Of a DNA stretch of 46,527 nucleotides, positions 8,721 to 15,713 are shown in pieces (position 1 is the stretch's first letter; each line of letters starts with the position of its first letter). Below the pieces are notes generated by a model. It worked only from the letters and a program-made list of their open reading frames with translations. It did no database searches and was not told the origin of the DNA. This stretch comes from Gemmatimonadota bacterium (lineage in GTDB: Bacteria > Gemmatimonadota > Gemmatimonadetes > Gemmatimonadales > Gemmatimonadaceae): assembly GCA_028287285.1 (NCBI GenBank), contig JAQBPY010000080.1:1-46527 (forward strand), read 5' to 3'. Made by a program: the position numbers and the translations under genes.

Positions 8721-10031
8721 GTGAATAATCAGCGTGCAGTTTCGGCCGTCAGGACGGCGTCGATGATCGCGGCGCTCAGCGTCGCGATCGTGTCGTGTGA
8801 TCTCCGGCCAACCAGCCCGCTCGCCGTGCCGAAGGAAGACCCCAAGGCTCCCAAGGTCGCGGGTGGACCGCCGGCACAAGCGTACAACATCGCGTCGGTA
8901 CCGTGCGTGGCCAACGTCGCCACGCTCTCGGTGCAATGTGGCAAGGCGACGCTTCCGTCGTCGGGCACGTTGCCGGACATCATCATCGGCTCCCAGAATG
9001 TGTACGTCACGCTCACGTCGAGCAACGCGGCGTACAACTCGGGCACTGGGCAGTTCACCTTCAATACCACGGTCACGAACCTCATTCCGCAAAAGCTTGG
9101 CACGGCGGATGGTACCACCCTGGATCCCAACGGCGTTCGCGTCTTCTTCGATAATGGCCCTACGGCAACCGCCGGCTCGGGCACTGTTTCCGTAGTGCCG
9201 GACGGGTTTGCGACCTTCACCGCGTCGGGACAGCCTTACTACCAGTACAACAACGTCCTCGCCCAGAATGTCACCTCCGCAGCAAAAGGGTGGACGTTGA
9301 TCATGCCGCCCACTGTGGGGGCGTTTGCTTTCGACGTCTACGTTTCCGCACCGGTGCAGTTTCCCAACGGGTATGTCGACATCGCACCCATTGGGTCGTT
9401 GATTCATCCCGACGTGACGACGCCGTTGACATTCAGTGTGAAGACCGCTGTCGGCAACGCCATTTCCGGCCAGACGGTTACCTGGAGTGCCGCGGACCTC
9501 TCCGTCGCCACGGTTGATGCGGCCGGCGTGATCACGTCGCTCAAGGGTGGAACCACACTCGTGACGGGTACGGACGGTGTGCGTACGAACTCGGTCACGG
9601 TGAACGTGAGCGGCGCGAATCGCTCCTGGGGCGGCGCCACCAACACGCAATACACCACCGGAACGAACTGGCCGCTCCACAACATCGTGCCGGTTTCTTC
9701 CGATACGGTCACGGTGCCGACCGGCGCGGCGAACATGCCTGTGCTCACGGGTGCGGCGTCACTCGACGGTGTGGTCATGCAGGCAACGACGACGTTCAAT
9801 CTCAGCACGTTCGATCTCACGATCGCCAAGGCCGTGACCATGGCGGCAACGGGTGCGATCACCGCGTCATCCGGGCGCGTCATTCTCAGCGGGGGCACTG
9901 TTGACGGGACGCTGCCCACGACGCGCGTTGACGGAGCAGTCACGACATCGGGAACCATGGTGGTTTCCGGCACGATTCAGGTGAACGGCGGCACATTGAA
10001 GAGCGTTGGCAACACCATCACTGTCCACTAG
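8721..10031 (+). CDS. Secreted Ig-like (Big_2) surface protein with shared N-terminal module
   Basis: Starts at GTG 8721, chosen because a strong ribosome-binding site (GAGGTGG, 8713-8719) sits just before it and an N-terminal hydrophobic stretch ending in 'AIVSC' (Cys26) follows. The product is 436 residues. Residues 62-223 form a module found again in the giant protein at 37312: a cysteine pair (PCVAN...VQCG), 'GSQNVYVTLTS', 'TNLIPQKLGTADGTTLDPNG', 'VRVFF' and 'FTASGQPYYQYNNVLAQN'. Residues of about 228-296 are a Big_2 Ig-like domain ('VTWSAADLSVATVDAAGVIT'). The C-terminus is a threonine/glycine-rich beta repeat region like those in autotransporter passenger domains. It is followed after 16 bases by a secreted S74-domain protein. 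An adhesive or matrix role is inferred, not shown. Confidence 0.78.
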   Translation: MNNQRAVSAVRTASMIAALSVAIVSCDLRPTSPLAVPKEDPKAPKVAGGPPAQAYNIASVPCVANVATLSVQCGKATLPSSGTLPDIIIGSQNVYVTLTSSNAAYNSGTGQFTFNTTVTNLIPQKLGTADGTTLDPNGVRVFFDNGPTATAGSGTVSVVPDGFATFTASGQPYYQYNNVLAQNVTSAAKGWTLIMPPTVGAFAFDVYVSAPVQFPNGYVDIAPIGSLIHPDVTTPLTFSVKTAVGNAISGQTVTWSAADLSVATVDAAGVITSLKGGTTLVTGTDGVRTNSVTVNVSGANRSWGGATNTQYTTGTNWPLHNIVPVSSDTVTVPTGAANMPVLTGAASLDGVVMQATTTFNLSTFDLTIAKAVTMAATGAITASSGRVILSGGTVDGTLPTTRVDGAVTTSGTMVVSGTIQVNGGTLKSVGNTITVH

Positions 10032-10047
10032 TCGAGAACTACATCCC

Positions 10048-11451
10048 ATGCCATTGATTTCACGATGGACTCCAGCCTCGCGTAGCAGAATGCGGGTGCT
10101 GACTCGAGTGCTCGGCGCCCTAGTGATGCTTGCGCCGGCGGCGCAGGCGCAGTCCGAAGGCGAGAATCTGAAATCGTCGGCGACGTTGCCTGGCGAGCAC
10201 CGTGCTCCGGTGGGCGTGATGCCCTCTGCCGGATCCAAGAAGCGGCTGGTCTGGTATCCCACCGAGGCTGCGTCCGGAAAGGTTGTGGCACCGGCGGCGA
10301 GCATGACTCCGCCTGGAACGAATGCCGTTCTGCTGCAGCTTCAGGCTGGCGCTGTTCCCAGTGACCGGTTCCGCGTGGATTCCTCTGGCGCCTTCGTGGC
10401 TTACGGCTTCGTGCGCGACGTGGGAAACACTACGGGCTGCGCCGCGCAGGTACCGGCAACGGGCGCCGGCACGCGCTTCGAGTGGCATCCGTGCCGAGGG
10501 TCGCTGCGATTCGGGCGGGTACCCACGGGGCAGACCAACTGGGATGACGCGAACATGGATGACTTCACGTTCGCGGGAGGCAACCAGGTCGTCGCGAGTG
10601 GGTACGGCGGGTTTGCCTTCGGCGACCAGGTCACGGTGAGCTCCACCGTTGGCGTCGGATTCGGGTCGGCGGTCACGGTATCGGGAACGGCGGGCTTCTC
10701 GGCAGGCGCGAGCAATGTGTGCTCCGGCTTTGCCTGCACGGCCATTGGCTACACCGTGCGCGCTGGCGGCCAGGGATCCGTTGCTCTTGGTTATCGCACC
10801 ACGGCGAACAACGACTACTCGGTGGCCATTGGCTATCGCGCATCGAACAATACCCACACGGGCACCATGGTCATGGGCGACGAATCCACCACGGATTCCG
10901 TTCGCAACCAGGCCGACAATGAATTCCGAGCCCGGTACGTGGGCGGGTTCAAGTTCCGCACGAGTACGGCAGCGAACGGTACGCCTGGCACAGGCGGCAA
11001 CACCGGTTGCGACCTGCCGACCGGTTCCGGGACGTTCACGTGCTCATCGAGCCGCACGATCAAGAATCTTTTCGAGCAGATCGACGGCGAGGATGTGCTG
11101 CTTCGTGTACGCTCGTTGCCGTTGACCACATGGCACTACATCAACGAACAGAGCGGCGTGCGCCACATGGGCCCGGTCGCTGAAGATTTCCGCGCGGCGT
11201 TCGGGCTGGGTTACGACAACATGTCGATCGCCCTTCAGGACATCGATGGCGTGAACCTCGTGGCGGTCAAGGCACTCGAGAAGCGCACCGCCGAGCTGCG
11301 CGAAGCGATGCTCGGTGTACAGGCCAAGACGCAGGAGCTCGAAGAGGTGAAGGCCGACCTCGCGACGCTCCGCCGCGAGCATGCCCAGACGGTGGACCGC
11401 CTGGCAGCGCTCGAGAAGGCGGTGGCGAAGCTCAGTCCGCCCGTACGATAG
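10048..11451 (+). CDS. YadA-head repeat protein with Peptidase_S74 chaperone domain
   Basis: 467 residues from ATG 10048, with a signal peptide ending near 'LAPAAQA' (about residue 34); ATG 10090 is an alternative start. Residues of about 176-280 are YadA-type head repeats ('AIGYTVRAGGQGSVALGYR', 'YSVAIGYRASNN'), which form left-handed trimeric beta-rolls. After 'CSSSRTIKNLFEQIDG' (Ser334/335, Lys339) comes an S74 intramolecular chaperone domain, with 'WHYINEQSGVRHMGPVAEDF' as the usual core. S74 domains trimerise the upstream beta structure and then cleave themselves off at the serine. The last 60 residues are a predicted coiled coil (LEEVKADLATLRREHAQTVD). The gene is 16 bases downstream of the Ig-like surface protein, so both are likely made together and displayed on the cell surface. 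Confidence 0.82.
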   Translation: MPLISRWTPASRSRMRVLTRVLGALVMLAPAAQAQSEGENLKSSATLPGEHRAPVGVMPSAGSKKRLVWYPTEAASGKVVAPAASMTPPGTNAVLLQLQAGAVPSDRFRVDSSGAFVAYGFVRDVGNTTGCAAQVPATGAGTRFEWHPCRGSLRFGRVPTGQTNWDDANMDDFTFAGGNQVVASGYGGFAFGDQVTVSSTVGVGFGSAVTVSGTAGFSAGASNVCSGFACTAIGYTVRAGGQGSVALGYRTTANNDYSVAIGYRASNNTHTGTMVMGDESTTDSVRNQADNEFRARYVGGFKFRTSTAANGTPGTGGNTGCDLPTGSGTFTCSSSRTIKNLFEQIDGEDVLLRVRSLPLTTWHYINEQSGVRHMGPVAEDFRAAFGLGYDNMSIALQDIDGVNLVAVKALEKRTAELREAMLGVQAKTQELEEVKADLATLRREHAQTVDRLAALEKAVAKLSPPVR

Positions 11452-11470
11452 CCAGATAGGCGCAACGAAC

Positions 11471-11637
11471 GGTTGAGTATCTCCCCCGACAGGCATTCGC
11501 TTCGCTCATGCCTGCGGGATGACAATCGGTGAGAGGCAGCATCAGCGGAACGATAGCCGGCAGGATGACAGCAACGGGATGATACCTTCAGCATGTCATC
11601 CCGCAGGAGCGAAGCGAGTGTCGGGAGATGCTCAACC
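11471..11637. repeat. Inverted-repeat (MITE-like) element, copy 1
   Basis: A 167-base palindromic unit. The left arm begins GGTTGAGTATCTCCC and the right arm ends GGGAGATGCTCAACC, so the ends are near-perfect inverted repeats of about 45 bases. The arms enclose about 70 bases of unrelated sequence with extra GGATGACA fragments. Both arms carry the motif TGTCATCCCGCAGGA / TCGGGAGAT that recurs in other gaps of this window. No coding sequence and no clear target duplication were seen. Confidence 0.7.
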
Positions 11638-11660
11638 GATCTCGTGACTGGTCAAGCACA

Positions 11661-11690
11661 AAAGGACCTGCTTCTGCAAGCAGGTCCTTT
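11661..11690. terminator. Bidirectional intrinsic terminator
   Basis: A perfect 13-base stem (AAAGGACCTGCTT at 11661-11673 pairing with 11678-11690) closes a 4-base loop, with runs of A on one side and T on the other. It lies between the convergent genes ending at 11451 and 11726, so it can stop transcription from both. Confidence 0.8.
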
Positions 11691-11725
11691 GTCGTTACGC
11701 CCCTGGAGGGTCGTTACGCAGCCTG

Positions 11726-12505
11726 CTACGGCGTGCGGCGCATGACGAGACGGTAAACCACGACGGAACTCGTGGGTGCGCCCAGTGAGACCGTGGTGGC
11801 CAGGTACGGTGAACCGGCGGGCGGGGTCGCGGTGATCTGGTAGTAGCCACCGGGGACATTCGCGAGTGTGGCGGCGCCGTTTGCATCGGTGGTCAGCGTT
11901 GCCACCGTGACAGCTGACGTGAGCGCTTCACCCGTGATGCTCTTGATGCGGTTCAGCGTCACCTTGGTGCCGGCGACTATCTCGGAATGGGACGTGTCGG
12001 TACCGGCAAGGGCACCGCGGGTCGTCACCGAGAAATCGAATGCGCTGACGATGACGGGGGCGGCGGGTGGCGGGGGCGTAGTCGGGCTCACGGACGCCGC
12101 AGTCACCGTGATCGTGGCCGCATCTTCCTTTCCGTCGACGGACGCGTACACCGTGGCGGTGCCGATGGCCTTGGCCTTAATCGCGCCCGTGTCGCTCACG
12201 ACTTCCACGATGCTCGCATCCGACGTACGCCACGTTGCCTTGCGGCCAAAAATTGGTGCGCCGCTCGCGTCACGCGGAATGACGCCGATGGTGGCATAGT
12301 TGCCCACGGGCAGCGTGAGCGTGTGCGGCGTGACGGTGAGACTGGCCACCGTCGAGGTCGTGGTCGTAGGTGAACCGCCACCGGCCGTCTCCCCGGCGGC
12401 CTTCTGTGCGTCTGTTAGTACGGATGCATCGCTCCCGCACGCGAGCGCACCCGCGGCGAGAATCGTGACGAGCATGGCCAATACCTTCGAGCTGCTGTAA
12501 TGCAT
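11726..12505 (-). CDS. Ig-like (Big_2) lipoprotein
   Basis: 259 residues with a lipobox (LAAGALAC) near residue 23, so an outer-envelope lipoprotein is expected. Residues of about 50-135 are a Big_2 Ig-like domain ('IFGRKATWRTSDASIVEVVS', 'GTATVYASVDGKEDAATITV'). The C-terminal 100 residues ('LTTDANGAATLANVPGGYYQ') look like a prealbumin/SpaA-type beta sandwich. The start ATG 12505 has a good ribosome-binding site (GGAGGAG). About 50 bases upstream lies promoter-like site A, which shares 31 of 36 bases with the site before the ECF sigma gene at 14360. This suggests that the lipoprotein is expressed under that sigma factor. Its ligand is unknown. Confidence 0.75.
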   Translation of the reverse strand: MHYSSSKVLAMLVTILAAGALACGSDASVLTDAQKAAGETAGGGSPTTTTSTVASLTVTPHTLTLPVGNYATIGVIPRDASGAPIFGRKATWRTSDASIVEVVSDTGAIKAKAIGTATVYASVDGKEDAATITVTAASVSPTTPPPPAAPVIVSAFDFSVTTRGALAGTDTSHSEIVAGTKVTLNRIKSITGEALTSAVTVATLTTDANGAATLANVPGGYYQITATPPAGSPYLATTVSLGAPTSSVVVYRLVMRRTP

Positions 12506-12557
12506 TGCTCCTCCGGAACCGCTAAGCGGCTGAGTGTGAAAGTGCCTTCATGTCGTG

Positions 12558-12584
12558 ATACCTGCGCAGCGCGTGTGGCGTCAC
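12558..12584 (-). promoter_or_regulatory. ECF-type promoter-like site A
   Basis: Reading the minus strand: GTGAC (12584-12580), 16 bases, AGGTAT (12563-12558), followed by CACGACATG. It matches site B before the sigma gene at 31 of 36 positions without gaps. Its location fits a -35/-10 pair for the lipoprotein gene starting at 12505, with a leader of about 45 bases. Assignment to the neighbouring sigma factor is inference. Confidence 0.6.
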
Positions 12585-12590
12585 GTCCCA

Positions 12591-13247
12591 CTATTGCAGG
12601 TAGGGAGGCGCCTGCGGTGGAATGACGCGTGGCGACAGCGGATTGCCGTTGAGCGTCCTGAGGTGGGCGCGCGTCCTGTCAATGAGCGCCGACTCAGGAG
12701 CGCGGCCGGCAAGGATGTCCTGCTCCACTTCGCCTCTTAGCGCGATGAACTGGCGTTCCGGTGCGCCCCGCTGCAACATGTCGCCGATTGCGGAGGCGGC
12801 GGCGCCCGGCGGCACGCGCTTGGCCACGATATCGACCAGCACGACGAGCGCACTCGTTAACCGGTCGGCTTCGAACGACTCTTCACCAGGCGGGCGAAGC
12901 AGACGTCGAAGGTCCGCGATGGGCACGCCCGCATGCACGGCGCTCGCCGTGGCGCCAAGCAGCGAGGCGTTGCTCGCACTGCCGAGGAGCGAGCGGGCGG
13001 TTGCAAGCTCACGGGAAAGTGACTGCACCGCGGCCACGATGCGCTGATCGTCGGCACCCTTGAGCGTTCCTTCGCGAACCTTGTCTAACAGCGGACCGGT
13101 TGGCAGCCCTGCCACGCGCGCAGAATCAACAATGCGCTCGACGGCATTCCGGGCGTCGCTGCCAAGACGCGCCGTCGCGTTAGGCGCCTGTGCCGGTGCG
13201 CGAAACGCGGCGAACAACACGGCGACCACCAGCAGCCGAGCGCGCAT
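12591..13247 (-). CDS. Secreted helical protein of unknown function, ECF cassette
   Basis: I do not recognise a family. The likely start is ATG 13247, which shares one base with the stop of the upstream gene (TGATG junction); the frame is open further upstream but that part opposes nothing recognisable and lies inside the preceding gene. The 218-residue product has a clear signal peptide (MRARLLVVAVLFAAFRAPAQA). The mature part is alpha-helical, with a repeated pattern such as 'ERIVDSARVAGLPTGPLLDK' and 'TASAVHAGVPIADLRRLL'. It is the third gene of the sigma-factor operon and probably acts in the periplasm. A role in sensing or in modulating the membrane protein encoded upstream is inference. 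Confidence 0.65.
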   Translation of the reverse strand: MRARLLVVAVLFAAFRAPAQAPNATARLGSDARNAVERIVDSARVAGLPTGPLLDKVREGTLKGADDQRIVAAVQSLSRELATARSLLGSASNASLLGATASAVHAGVPIADLRRLLRPPGEESFEADRLTSALVVLVDIVAKRVPPGAAASAIGDMLQRGAPERQFIALRGEVEQDILAGRAPESALIDRTRAHLRTLNGNPLSPRVIPPQAPPYLQ

Positions 13248-13825
13248 CAGGTGGCGCCGCGGCGCCGGGAGACCGTCAACACGGAATTGGGAATTCCGAA
13301 GTCGTCGCTCGCACTCTGTGGCGCGGCCGGATCGCGGGTGAGCAGCCCATCGACGACAAACCCATAGGAATACCGGCCCGGGGGAAGTGGTACTTCGATC
13401 TCCCACCGCTTGCCATCCGCAGACCGCTGCATGGGCAGCGCTTCGGGATTCCATTTGTTGAAATCACCCACGATGGTCACTCGGGTGGCGCTCGGCGCAA
13501 TGAGGTCGAAGCGCACGGGCAGCTGCGCCGTGGAGGCGATCGTTGTGGGCATGGCCGACGTCTCTCGAGGAGCACCGGGCATCACGCGAGCAGCCAAGCC
13601 GCCTGCCAGCACGCAGATCAGGCCTGCGGCGATGGCCGCGGGGGCGCTGACGTTCCAGCGGCGCGTGCGCCAGCTGCTGCGCCGCGAACTGTGGTCACCC
13701 AAGGGTTCGCCCGAATCCAGCTGCACCTGCACGCTGCGCCGCCACTCGTTGCGCACGTGCGGGAGATCGCGGAGCAGTGCGGTTGGCCGCCGCAGCGCCT
13801 CGGGAAGCTCGTCGTCGCTATGCAT
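13247..13825 (-). CDS. Putative anti-sigma membrane protein with AMPK1_CBM-like domain
   Basis: 192 residues. Residues 1-57 are polar and presumably cytoplasmic, a single membrane span follows at about 60-82 (APAAIAAGLICVLAGGLA), and residues of about 105-185 form an AMPK1_CBM/isoamylase-N-like beta sandwich: 'TRVTIVGDFNKWNPEALPM', 'GKRWEIEVPLPPGRYSYGF', 'VVDGLLTRDP'. Those tryptophans and the GRYxYxFVVDG segment are typical of glycogen-binding domains. The start overlaps the end of the ECF sigma gene by 8 bases, the usual layout of an anti-sigma partner. It lacks the zinc-binding HxxxCxxC motif of common anti-sigma factors, so if it binds sigma it does so with an unfamiliar N-terminal segment. 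The outward-facing domain could sense a polysaccharide. Confidence 0.7.
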   Translation of the reverse strand: MHSDDELPEALRRPTALLRDLPHVRNEWRRSVQVQLDSGEPLGDHSSRRSSWRTRRWNVSAPAAIAAGLICVLAGGLAARVMPGAPRETSAMPTTIASTAQLPVRFDLIAPSATRVTIVGDFNKWNPEALPMQRSADGKRWEIEVPLPPGRYSYGFVVDGLLTRDPAAPQSASDDFGIPNSVLTVSRRRGAT

Positions 13826-14360
13826 ACCGATCCTCGTGCAGCAACACCTGCAACCGCTCGCATGCGCGTTGCACGCGCATCTTGAGCGCAGAAACGCCGG
13901 CGCCCGTTACCGCGGCAATGTCATCGTAGCTGAGCATCTCCACGTGCTTGAGCAAAAAGGCTTCGCGCTGGGCCTCGTCGAGCTGTGCGACGGCGCGCTC
14001 GATTGCATCCCGCAGCTCCACGTCGCCCGCCGTGGACGGCACGAAGGCAAGCTTGACCGCATCCTCATCGAGCACCACTCGTGCGGAGCGACGGCGCTGC
14101 TGCAGGAGTGCCGAGCGGCACCGGTTCACGAGAATGCTCATCATCCACGTAGAAAAGCTCATCTGCGGATCGTAGGTGGCGAGGTTGCGGTGAACACGGA
14201 GCAAGGTTTCCTGCGTGACCTCCTCCGCATCCTGAAGACTCCCGAGCATGCGTGTGGCGTAGCGCAGGCAGCGAGGCGCGTGCCGATCCACGAGCATCGC
14301 GAATGCGGACGGGTCACCTTCGAGCGCATCGCGCACGAGCATGGCATCGGTCATCTCCAT
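13818..14360 (-). CDS. ECF-family RNA polymerase sigma factor
   Basis: The product has sigma region 2 ('AFAMLVDRHAPRCLRYATRM', 'DAEEVTQETLLRVHRNLATY', 'FSTWMMSILVNRCRSALLQQ') and region 4 ('LDEAQREAFLLKHVEMLSYD', 'DIAAVTGAGVSALKMRVQRA'), with no region 1 or 3, so it is an ECF sigma factor of about 180 residues. ATG 14360 is taken as start because promoter-like site B ends only a few bases upstream, which would give a leaderless or nearly leaderless message; GTG 14393 and ATG 14354 are alternatives. It is coupled to the CBM-domain membrane protein (8-base overlap) and follows a barrel protein with the same kind of domain. Site B suggests autoregulation. Confidence 0.88.
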   Translation of the reverse strand: MEMTDAMLVRDALEGDPSAFAMLVDRHAPRCLRYATRMLGSLQDAEEVTQETLLRVHRNLATYDPQMSFSTWMMSILVNRCRSALLQQRRRSARVVLDEDAVKLAFVPSTAGDVELRDAIERAVAQLDEAQREAFLLKHVEMLSYDDIAAVTGAGVSALKMRVQRACERLQVLLHEDRYA

Positions 14361-14366
14361 GTGGTG

Positions 14367-14393
14367 ATACCTGCGCAACGCGTCAGGAGTCAC
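14367..14393 (-). promoter_or_regulatory. ECF-type promoter-like site B
   Basis: Minus strand: GTGAC (14393-14389), 16 bases, AGGTAT (14372-14367), then CACCACATG, where ATG is the sigma gene start at 14360. The site sits between the stop of the upstream gene (14397) and that ATG. It is a near-copy of site A, including the inner TGCGC segment. Transcription starting about 7 bases after the -10 would begin at the ATG. Confidence 0.6.
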
Positions 14394-14396
14394 CGC

Positions 14397-15641
14397 TCAA
14401 TGCACAACGACGATTCCCACGGTGCCATTGAACTCGTCAGCGACAACCGGCAGATCGGGCGGAGCCTTCCACTGGTCGCCGTCGATGCGGAGGTTCATGC
14501 GATAGGTGCCGGCAGGGAGCGCGAGCGTCGTTTCCCAGACGTCGGGATGCGTCTCGACCAGTGCGATGGCTTTCCACTGGCCGAAGTCGCCGGACAGCTC
14601 GACCGTTCTCGCCCGTGGCACCCGGATGGTGACGACGTAGGTGTTCTGGCCCGCAGGCCGCAGCGAGAAGGCGGCGGCGGTTGCGCGCACCGGGCTCGCG
14701 CGCGTGGGGCGCAGCGATGAAATGGACGAGACACGGATGCCCAGTGACGCGACCCGCGTGGAAGGGATGCCGAGTGCGATCTGTGCGGGGTCGTTGCCGC
14801 CACTCGCGATCACGGCGAGCGCCGGGCTCACCTGGACGTCTGCGGTGATGCGCGTCCAGAGTGCGCGTGGGAACGTGCTCACGGAACGTCGCGCACCGAA
14901 TGCCGCATCGAGTGCAACGGGGCCATGCGCCCAGGAGGCACCGAGCTGGACGTCGGACCAGACCTGCGTCTTCGACGCCTGGGCGCTGTCGCCAGCTATC
15001 CTCGTGCGGATGGTGTGAATGTAGGATTGCGTGTGTAGCGTGTCGTTCCGCACCAGGATGCTGTCTGCATACGACTCGGAACGGAGTGTCGAGGCGCGTC
15101 CACCGGTTCGCAGCGCATGTGACGAGCTGCTTAGAGTCACCATCGCGCCACCAATGCGCCTCCATACGCCGAACCGCGACAGCAGCATGGTTGGCAAAGT
15201 ATCAATTTGCGGAGACCGCTCGAGCGCCGCGCCCACCCACGCGCCACTGTTGCCCAGTGCCAGCGACAGCGACGATTCGCCGGTGAGCACCGTGCGTGCC
15301 TGATAGGTGGGGGACGCGAGATGTTCGGCGCGCGTGTTTGCCGTCCACCTGAACGGTCCAAGTGGTGCTGGCGCGAGCGCCGCCTGGATGAGACCGTGAT
15401 CGAGCATCAGGCCGCGCGCGGAGCCCTGGACCGAGCCATCGGCTCCCACCTGGACCCAGCGCTGGTCGAAGCGCAGACTGGGAGCGAGCCGTGTTGCGCT
15501 CTGCCATTGGTCGAGTCCGTCGTGTTGGACCAGGGCGCCAACATCGAGAGCGCTGGACAGGCGGCTGGTACCCTGCGCAGTGACGGGTACGGCCGGAACG
15601 ACAGCGATGAGGGCGAATCCGGCCAGCGGAATGAGGCGCAC
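14397..15641 (-). CDS. Predicted outer-membrane beta-rich protein with C-terminal AMPK1_CBM-like domain
   Basis: 414 residues from GTG 15641, supported by AGGAG six bases upstream and a signal peptide (LIPLAGFALIAVVPAVPVTAQ). Residues of about 25-310 are rich in alternating beta strands ending in aromatic or aliphatic residues (for example 'APLGPFRWTANTRAEHLASP', 'SQIDTL'-like short turns), as in outer-membrane barrels, but I cannot name a family. Residues of about 325-410 are a glycogen-binding-like domain: 'ARTVELSGDFGQWKAIAL', 'DVWETTLALPAGTYRMNLRI', 'DGDQW'. The same domain type is found in the membrane protein encoded two genes downstream. Promoter-like site C precedes the gene. A surface receptor that reports to the sigma factor, or a target of it, are both possible. 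Confidence 0.65.
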   Translation of the reverse strand: MRLIPLAGFALIAVVPAVPVTAQGTSRLSSALDVGALVQHDGLDQWQSATRLAPSLRFDQRWVQVGADGSVQGSARGLMLDHGLIQAALAPAPLGPFRWTANTRAEHLASPTYQARTVLTGESSLSLALGNSGAWVGAALERSPQIDTLPTMLLSRFGVWRRIGGAMVTLSSSSHALRTGGRASTLRSESYADSILVRNDTLHTQSYIHTIRTRIAGDSAQASKTQVWSDVQLGASWAHGPVALDAAFGARRSVSTFPRALWTRITADVQVSPALAVIASGGNDPAQIALGIPSTRVASLGIRVSSISSLRPTRASPVRATAAAFSLRPAGQNTYVVTIRVPRARTVELSGDFGQWKAIALVETHPDVWETTLALPAGTYRMNLRIDGDQWKAPPDLPVVADEFNGTVGIVVVH

Positions 15642-15685
15642 GAATCTCCTGCGGTAGGTGCGTCAGAGGCGTGGTGCTACTGCCT

Positions 15686-15713
15686 ATACCTCCGAATGCC
15701 GTGGCGCGGTCAC
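15686..15713 (-). promoter_or_regulatory. ECF-type promoter-like site C
   Basis: Minus strand: GTGAC (15713-15709), 17 bases, AGGTAT (15691-15686). It resembles sites A and B in both half-sites with one extra spacer base. It overlaps the 3' end of the cutC gene and would give the barrel-protein gene (start 15641) a leader of about 35 bases. Confidence 0.45.

Noticed and set aside
6631..8724. Long plus-strand open frame of 697 codons
   Set aside because: It lies opposite the DUF2723 gene, and its Arg/Gln/His-rich product has no family features.
10048..11451. Prophage tail-spike gene
   Set aside because: No other phage genes nearby; the signal peptide and YadA repeats fit a bacterial surface protein.
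12591..13454. Longer start for the unknown protein of the sigma cassette
   Set aside because: The extra N-terminal residues overlap the CBM-domain gene and would bury the signal peptide that starts at the ATG at 13247.
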